Made by a program: the position numbers and the translations under genes. A stretch of DNA of 64,000 nucleotides from contig DFKE01000001.1 of assembly GCA_002373505.1 (NCBI GenBank), forward strand, positions 62,001-126,000, written 5' to 3'. The number at the start of each line of letters is the position of its first letter. Positions within the stretch are counted from its first letter, which is position 1. The stretch comes from Bacteroidales bacterium UBA3653 (GTDB lineage Bacteria; Bacteroidota; Bacteroidia; Bacteroidales; Paludibacteraceae). Positions 59,130 through 64,000 of this stretch are shown piece by piece. The notes under the pieces are model-generated. The model saw nothing but the letters and a program-made list of their open reading frames with translations, searched no databases and was not told the origin of the DNA.

Positions 59130-62100
59130 ATGAAACACCGATTCTTTTTACTTATCCTTGCTGCCATCATGGCGCTTAACCTCCGGGCGCAGTGCACAGA
59201 TTCAATCCCTGCACCTGTTTACATGGCAAATATTCAGTTTGACACCAAAACGAATATATTGTCCTTTAATGATGTTTTTCACCCTGAAAAAATTATAAAC
59301 CGTTCCTATGGCATAAGTATCTGGTACAAAACGCAAGATGCGTGTATTCGTAAGACCACATCGCAGTATATCTACGGAGATAATGCTATTCAGGTAATTG
59401 TTCAAGCCGCGACAACAGCTAAAGTTTCATACGGGGGGGCTCAAGAATTTTGTTTACATAACATTAACGGGAAAAATAATCTGATTTCTGAGTGTTACAA
59501 AAATGGATATTCAGATATTCGTATTTTTATACAAGGTAGGTACGAAAATGACTTGAATCCTGGCGACTGGTTGCAATACGAAGGAAACTCATACTATAAT
59601 CTGGGCTTCAATAATTATGTGGATGTAACTCTTCCCACCGGTATTAAGAGAATGTCATATTTCTATGAAGTAAATGAAAACGATAATGCACAGGTTATGC
59701 TATTCGGTTCTTCGCAAGCTCTTACTGCTGAAGTGCAGAGTGTAGAAGGATATACCTATAAATGGGAATTTAGCAAAAACAAATCCAGTTGGAATAGTGT
59801 TAAACAAGGCAATATAACAACAGTAGATGCTCGCAAAGGGGTGGAATTGGAGTACACTCCGTCCTTCGCTATCGGCACTACGGGCGATTTATATTACCGT
59901 TTGATTATCAGTGGTCAACACATGAATGACACTTCTGTTGTATTTCATGGACAGCCTTATTATACTTACTCCTGGGATAATGGAAATTCAAGTTATAACT
60001 ACAAAGCAGGCGAAAAAATTACTCGCGCTAAACCTGCCGATTGTTTAGTATATGTGTTTGATAGCGAACTTCAAGTATCACAACGTGACAAGGGTAATGG
60101 GTATGTCGAAATTACAATGCCTGCCTGTCCTGTAGAAGAAAAAGTAGAGACTCCCACTTACACCGTTAAGTTCTGGAACTCGGACCTGACGCTCCTGAAA
60201 ACCGAAAAAGTAGTCTGCGGCGGTGACGCTACCGCGCCTGCCGAACCTACCATGCAGAACCTCATCTTCGACCACTGGTCCGCGGATTTCACTAACGTAC
60301 ACCGCAACCTGAATATCTATGCACGCTACACCATGGCGGGCAATTACTCCTTCGACGCCGCGCAGATTGCGCATACCAACAAACTCTATCCCGCGGACGG
60401 ATTTGCAGACAGCGAGACACGCGCTATGATGGGAGACAGCATCACTTTCTGGGCTTCACTTGCTACTCCCTCTGCTTCCAGACTCTATTTCCAGACCGCG
60501 CGACGCAACGCGCAGGGCGAATGGGACTGGAACGACGCTACGCAAGTAGGCGAGTTCACCGCTGCGGATGTGGCGGCGGGCAAAGCCAAAGAGTTCACAA
60601 AGACCGTTTCCGTCTTCTATAACTACTACAACGAGCAGTATCTGGAGCAAGGATTCGCGTTCCGCTTCATGGTCAACTGCGGAGGCGAGAATATCTACTC
60701 CGAAGTATATGAATACGATGTCTATTATCCGCTGTATATCAACTCGCTCATTGACGACGGAGGCATCTACGAGACGCTGATGGTGGAGAATACGGCGCAT
60801 GATATTGCGCTGGGCGCGGAGAATATCCTGATCCCGGCGCGCTATCAGGATACAATACGTATCTACCGCCTCAACGGAGGAGCCGGTGCCTGCATGAATT
60901 TCGCACGAGTCAACAAACCGCAGTCTATGTACGCCCTCGAGGACGGACTGGACGAGGAAGGAAACGCATATGTCATCGCGCCGGGAGAGAAAGAGACACT
61001 CAACGTCGATGTTGCCAAGGTGGCGGTGGTCTTCGATGGCGCTGCACCGAGCACCAAGTATGACTTCACTGCCCAGGGAGTGGGATACAAAGGCAATGCC
61101 TACTATGCCGAAGTGGTCAACTGCGGAGGGGCTATCCAAAACATACCCGCCGACCCGGCGAACGGACAACAGACGCTCTTTATCGGATGGCAGGCATGGG
61201 GAGACTACGACAACGACGCGTACCTAAACGTGCCTGCTACCGGTGACTCCTACATCGGCTTCACGGCCATGTGGGAAGATATACCCGATGCACCTACCTA
61301 CACCGTCATCTTCTTTGACAAGGACGGCAATATCCTCTCCACCCAGGAGGTCAAAGAGGGCGAGAACGCCGTTCCGCCGGTAGCACCCGAAGTGGCAGGT
61401 TACCATTTCGTAGGATGGGATAGCCCTTATACCACTATCACAAACGACAAAGACATCACTGCGGTCTATGGCGAGGACAGCAAGACTTGGACCGTCACCT
61501 ACCTCAACTGGGATAACTCGCCCCTCGGTACGGAGCAGGTCAACGACGGCGAGGCGGCGCAAGGCGTGATAGCTACCCGCACCGGATACACCTTCATTGG
61601 CTGGAGCGAAGATATCTCTTCCGTCAAGAGCGATATAACCGTCACCGCCCTCTTCGACGTCAGCGTCTTTACCATCACCTACACCATCGACGGTGTTAAG
61701 ATCATGAGCGAACAGGTCGCATACGGCGCCATGCCCGCTGCCTACCAGTCTGTCGAGGACCAGGGCAAACCGGCTACGGAGCAGTACGTCTATACCTTCT
61801 CCCATTGGACACCGGCTATCGTACCTGCCGTGGCGGACGCTACCTACGAAGCGGTCTTCACCCCCTCGCCGCGTAAGTACCTCGTCACCTTCCAGAACTG
61901 GGACCACTCCTTCCTCGCCGAACAGCAGGTGGAGTACGGCAAAGCCGCTACGGCACCCGCTAACCCTACACGCGAAGGATATACCTTCAAGGGTTGGGAC
62001 CGCGAGTTCGACCATATCATCGCCGACATGACCGTCACCGCCCTCTTCGAGAAATCCAAAGGGCAGGGAATCGAAAACACTCCCTCGCCCTCGTGGGGAG

Positions 62101-62198
62101 AGTCGGAGAGGGGTTGCAAGCTGCTCATCGACGGAAACCTCTATATCATCCGTCCCGATGGCACCCTCTACAACGCCCAGGGCGCAAAAGTAAAATAA
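59130..62198 (+). CDS. Large secreted protein with InlB-type repeats
   Basis: A 1022-residue protein. Signal peptide (1-21, NLRAQ), a long unrecognised beta-rich N-terminal half (to about 340), then an InlB-type repeat (about 345-400). A middle domain follows (about 400-725), then four more InlB repeats (about 730-1000), with units such as YTVIFFDKDGNILSTQEVKEG and GYTFKGWD. The linker NTPSPSWGESERG is encoded by a CTCCC/GGGAG repeat element just before the sorting-like end KLLIDGNLYIIRPDGTLYNAQ. Such repeats act as spacers in adhesins. Start 59130 opens the signal peptide. Confidence 0.82.
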   Translation: MKHRFFLLILAAIMALNLRAQCTDSIPAPVYMANIQFDTKTNILSFNDVFHPEKIINRSYGISIWYKTQDACIRKTTSQYIYGDNAIQVIVQAATTAKVSYGGAQEFCLHNINGKNNLISECYKNGYSDIRIFIQGRYENDLNPGDWLQYEGNSYYNLGFNNYVDVTLPTGIKRMSYFYEVNENDNAQVMLFGSSQALTAEVQSVEGYTYKWEFSKNKSSWNSVKQGNITTVDARKGVELEYTPSFAIGTTGDLYYRLIISGQHMNDTSVVFHGQPYYTYSWDNGNSSYNYKAGEKITRAKPADCLVYVFDSELQVSQRDKGNGYVEITMPACPVEEKVETPTYTVKFWNSDLTLLKTEKVVCGGDATAPAEPTMQNLIFDHWSADFTNVHRNLNIYARYTMAGNYSFDAAQIAHTNKLYPADGFADSETRAMMGDSITFWASLATPSASRLYFQTARRNAQGEWDWNDATQVGEFTAADVAAGKAKEFTKTVSVFYNYYNEQYLEQGFAFRFMVNCGGENIYSEVYEYDVYYPLYINSLIDDGGIYETLMVENTAHDIALGAENILIPARYQDTIRIYRLNGGAGACMNFARVNKPQSMYALEDGLDEEGNAYVIAPGEKETLNVDVAKVAVVFDGAAPSTKYDFTAQGVGYKGNAYYAEVVNCGGAIQNIPADPANGQQTLFIGWQAWGDYDNDAYLNVPATGDSYIGFTAMWEDIPDAPTYTVIFFDKDGNILSTQEVKEGENAVPPVAPEVAGYHFVGWDSPYTTITNDKDITAVYGEDSKTWTVTYLNWDNSPLGTEQVNDGEAAQGVIATRTGYTFIGWSEDISSVKSDITVTALFDVSVFTITYTIDGVKIMSEQVAYGAMPAAYQSVEDQGKPATEQYVYTFSHWTPAIVPAVADATYEAVFTPSPRKYLVTFQNWDHSFLAEQQVEYGKAATAPANPTREGYTFKGWDREFDHIIADMTVTALFEKSKGQGIENTPSPSWGESERGCKLLIDGNLYIIRPDGTLYNAQGAKVK
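62083..62117 (+). repeat. Palindromic repeat in frame before the sorting motif
   Basis: CTCCC...GGGGAG arms with GAGAGGGG flank, same family as 26053-26087 and the intergenic copies. It encodes PSPSWGESERG. Confidence 0.65.
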
Positions 62199-62245
62199 CC
62201 TAGCAGCCTAGTCGTCTGGTCGTCTAGTACCCTAATCTTCCGACT

Positions 62246-62282
62246 GAGAAAATCGTCCTTCGGGGCGATTTTTCTCTTTTTA
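62246..62282 (+). terminator. Terminator after InlB-repeat gene
   Basis: AAAATCG and CGATTTT stem around TCCTTCGGGG, then TCTCTTTTT. A CCTAG/GTCTAG word array lies just upstream (62199-62230). Confidence 0.75.
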
Positions 62283-62314
62283 TTTGCATATGTCCGATTT
62301 TTGTTGTAATTTTG
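62283..62314 (+). promoter_or_regulatory. murF promoter
   Basis: TTTG at 62283-62286, 20-bp spacer, TAATTTTG at 62307-62314. TTTGCATATG is a half of the palindromic core. Confidence 0.78.
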
Positions 62315-62355
62315 TGCCAAAATTAGAAAATGCGCATAAATGCATCAATGCGAAA

Positions 62356-63567
62356 ATGAGAAAATACGAAAATTATCTTAGGGGTAAGGACTCGCTGAAT
62401 GTCACAACCGACAGCCGCAAAGTGGTACCCGGATGTATCTTCGTGGCGCTGAAGGGAGAGCATTTCGACGGCAATGACTTCGTGGAGCAGGCGCGGCAGG
62501 CGGGAGCGGAGTATATCATCTCCGGCGAGAACGCCCTCGCAGAGCTCCAGGACCTCGCCCGCGCCTGGAGACGAGAACTGGGACTGCCTGTACTCGGCAT
62601 CACCGGAACCAACGGCAAGACGACTACCAAAGAACTCTGCGCCGCCGTATTAAGCACGCGGTATAACCTCTATTATACCCAAGGCAACCTCAACAACCAG
62701 CTCGGCGTGCCGCTCACCTTGCTGAGCATCACACGCGCACACGAGATGGCGATAGTCGAGATGGGTGCCTCACATCCGGGGGATATCAAGGAACTGGTGG
62801 AGATAGCCGAACCGGACTACGGACTGATCACCAACGTAGGCAAAGCACACCTGCAGGGATTCGGCTCGTTCGAAGGAGTGATGCGCACCAAAGCAGAACT
62901 GTACGACTTCCTCCTTGCGCATAACGGTACCGTCTTCCGAAACGCCGACAACCCCTATCTGGAGAAGATGTATCTGTCAGCTTGCAAGGCAAGCGGTCTG
63001 TCAGTGGAACGGTCTGTCAGTGAAACGGTCTGTCAGGCGAAGCCGGTCTTATACCATACGGGCTCTATGCCGGAAGGAACGCATCTGGTTGGCGGCTACA
63101 ACGCAGAGAATATCTCCGCGGCGATAGCTGTAGGAGGCTATTTCGGTGTGAGCGAAGAGGATGCCTTAGCCGCCATACGCGCTTATATACCGTCCAACAA
63201 CCGCTCACAGCTGATGCAGACAGAGCGGAATACACTCGTGGTGGATGCCTATAACGCCAACCCAACCTCCATGACTGCGGCGATCAATGCCTTCAAGGGC
63301 GATTGTTTCATCCTCGGTGCCATGCGAGAACTGGGCGAATACAGCCATACGGAGCACCAGAACATAGTGAACATGCTGCTGGAGCGCAAGGCGGACAAAG
63401 TGCTGCTGGTGGGTAACGAATACAAAGACACCACCGCGCCTTATCCCGTCTTTGAGAACGTGGAGGCGCTCTGCGAATACCTCCAACGCGAACCACTCAG
63501 CGGATACACGGTCTTGCTCAAAGGCAGCCGCTCCAACCAACTGGAGAAAGCCATCCCCTTCCTCTAA
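62356..63567 (+). CDS. murF: UDP-MurNAc-tripeptide--D-Ala-D-Ala ligase
   Basis: A 403-residue Mur ligase that adds D-Ala-D-Ala to the peptidoglycan precursor. ATP loop GITGTNGKTTTKE (81-93), then IVEMGASHPGDIKEL and the NPTSM region. Residues about 214-229 (GLSVERSVSETVCQAK) are encoded by three 16-bp units (62994-63041), each unit read in a different phase, 48 bp in all. It is shorter than many MurF proteins (about 430-450). Start 62356 fits the family length; upstream frame is leader. Confidence 0.93.
   Translation: MRKYENYLRGKDSLNVTTDSRKVVPGCIFVALKGEHFDGNDFVEQARQAGAEYIISGENALAELQDLARAWRRELGLPVLGITGTNGKTTTKELCAAVLSTRYNLYYTQGNLNNQLGVPLTLLSITRAHEMAIVEMGASHPGDIKELVEIAEPDYGLITNVGKAHLQGFGSFEGVMRTKAELYDFLLAHNGTVFRNADNPYLEKMYLSACKASGLSVERSVSETVCQAKPVLYHTGSMPEGTHLVGGYNAENISAAIAVGGYFGVSEEDALAAIRAYIPSNNRSQLMQTERNTLVVDAYNANPTSMTAAINAFKGDCFILGAMRELGEYSHTEHQNIVNMLLERKADKVLLVGNEYKDTTAPYPVFENVEALCEYLQREPLSGYTVLLKGSRSNQLEKAIPFL
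62994..63041 (+). repeat. Three 16-bp direct repeats inside murF
   Basis: Units CGGTCTGTCAGTGGAA, CGGTCTGTCAGTGAAA, CGGTCTGTCAGGCGAA. The total, 48 bp, keeps the frame. Confidence 0.8.
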
Positions 63568-63607
63568 ATGGTAAATGGCCAAATTGTAAATGACTAAATG
63601 GTAAATG
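63568..63607. repeat. AAATGGTAAATGAC array
   Basis: About three units of the word seen at 45842-45935. The last unit supplies the start codon at 63605. Confidence 0.7.
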
Positions 63608-64000
63608 AAAAAGAGTATAGTTTATATCGTTTTTGCCGTCCTGCTTGTGTTAGTGGCAGTACTGGCATACCTGTTCCTGAACCAACGTCAGGAACTGAAC
63701 GAGATGGTAGAGCAAATGACCATCGAGAAAGAAGAGTTGGAGAACGAGTACGAGGATCTGGCTATCCAGTTTGACGGCTATCAGAATATGGACATCCGCA
63801 ACGATAGTCTGCAGGATCTCCTGAGCCGTGAGCAGCAACGCGTCCAGGACCTGCTGGAGGAACTGCGCCAGACCAAAGCCTCCAACGCACGGCGTATCTC
63901 CGAACTGAAAAAAGAGTTGGCTACCGTACGCGCGGTGATGAAGGACTATGTGCGCCAGATCGATTCGCTTAATGCTACCAACGCGCGTCTGACCATGGAA
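63605..64000 (+). CDS. Membrane-anchored coiled-coil protein, partial
   Basis: The first 132 residues are visible and the frame is open at the right edge. An N-terminal membrane helix (about 4-25, VYIVFAVLLVLVAVLAYLF) is followed by a long heptad-rich coiled coil (about 28-130). It should face the periplasm. Bacteroidetes carry such proteins after murF or near cell-wall genes, but I cannot name a family. The ATG lies within the repeat array. Confidence 0.7.
   Translation, partial: MKKSIVYIVFAVLLVLVAVLAYLFLNQRQELNEMVEQMTIEKEELENEYEDLAIQFDGYQNMDIRNDSLQDLLSREQQRVQDLLEELRQTKASNARRISELKKELATVRAVMKDYVRQIDSLNATNARLTME

Overview
The window is a chromosomal segment of a Bacteroidota genome, most likely order Bacteroidales. 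The promoters are the Bacteroidetes type (TTTG or TTG, a 20-bp spacer, then TAnnTTTG), seen at more than ten starts. The tmRNA tag is GNTSYALAA. The order DUF6089 protein, uppS, bamA, two ompH genes is the usual Bacteroidetes arrangement. Many secreted proteins end in a related C-terminal motif that looks like a type IX secretion (T9SS) sorting signal. Base composition and gene style are uniform; I see no prophage, insertion sequence, rRNA operon or CRISPR array.

Layout. 1-1.5 kb: 3' end of a secreted protein. 1.6-4.4 kb (minus): DUF5063 gene, DEDDy exonuclease and alkaline phosphatase, facing a coiled-coil protein, upp, VanZ-like gene and dprA (4.5-7.3 kb). 7.3-10.8 kb: small membrane protein, parC, maf. 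10.8-16 kb (minus): UbiA prenyltransferase, GH13 amylase, ackA, pta. 16.4-24 kb: two OmpA-family proteins, tRNA-CAT, tmRNA, tRNA-Ala(CGC), a GNAT-like protein, a Fur-family regulator, a zinc protease, tRNA-Arg(CCG) with a duplicated 3' end, a secreted EEP nuclease/phosphatase, and initiator tRNA. 24-28.6 kb: nucleoside-phosphorylase-like gene, rRNA methyltransferase, DEDDh exonuclease, tRNA-Cys directly followed by a lone sufB. 28.6-33 kb: a long inverted repeat and three secreted proteins. 33-47.3 kb: murI facing aqpZ, then dnaN, a DUF4954 protein, rnz, radA, the outer-membrane assembly block (DUF6089, uppS, bamA, ompH x2) and an MFS transporter. 47.5-62.2 kb: a membrane-anchored TPR/AraC-type regulator followed by six surface or secreted proteins (BspA-like LRR, lectin-like, beta-helix, InlB-repeat). 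62.3-64 kb: murF and the start of a coiled-coil membrane protein.

How parts fit together. 33-47 kb and murF are envelope and replication housekeeping. 47.5-62 kb looks like a surface-adhesin island whose paralogs share leader hairpins, 3' cassettes and nearly identical lectin-like domains, suggesting diversification by recombination.

The most unusual theme is sequence texture. Many intergenic gaps hold short degenerate direct-repeat arrays with fixed periods (7, 8, 9, 11, 15, 16 or 25 bp). The same kinds of word also sit inside genes in lengths that keep the frame (sufB 3 x 8, murF 3 x 16, the MFS gene 2 x 15 bp), in signal peptides, and in the linker just before the C-terminal sorting motif. 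Three arrays are each five 11-bp units. Other striking items are a nested inverted repeat of about 136-190 bp after sufB, palindromic TTTG-N8-CAAA promoter cores that serve overlapping divergent promoters, and tRNA terminators whose T-tracts run into the next start codon.
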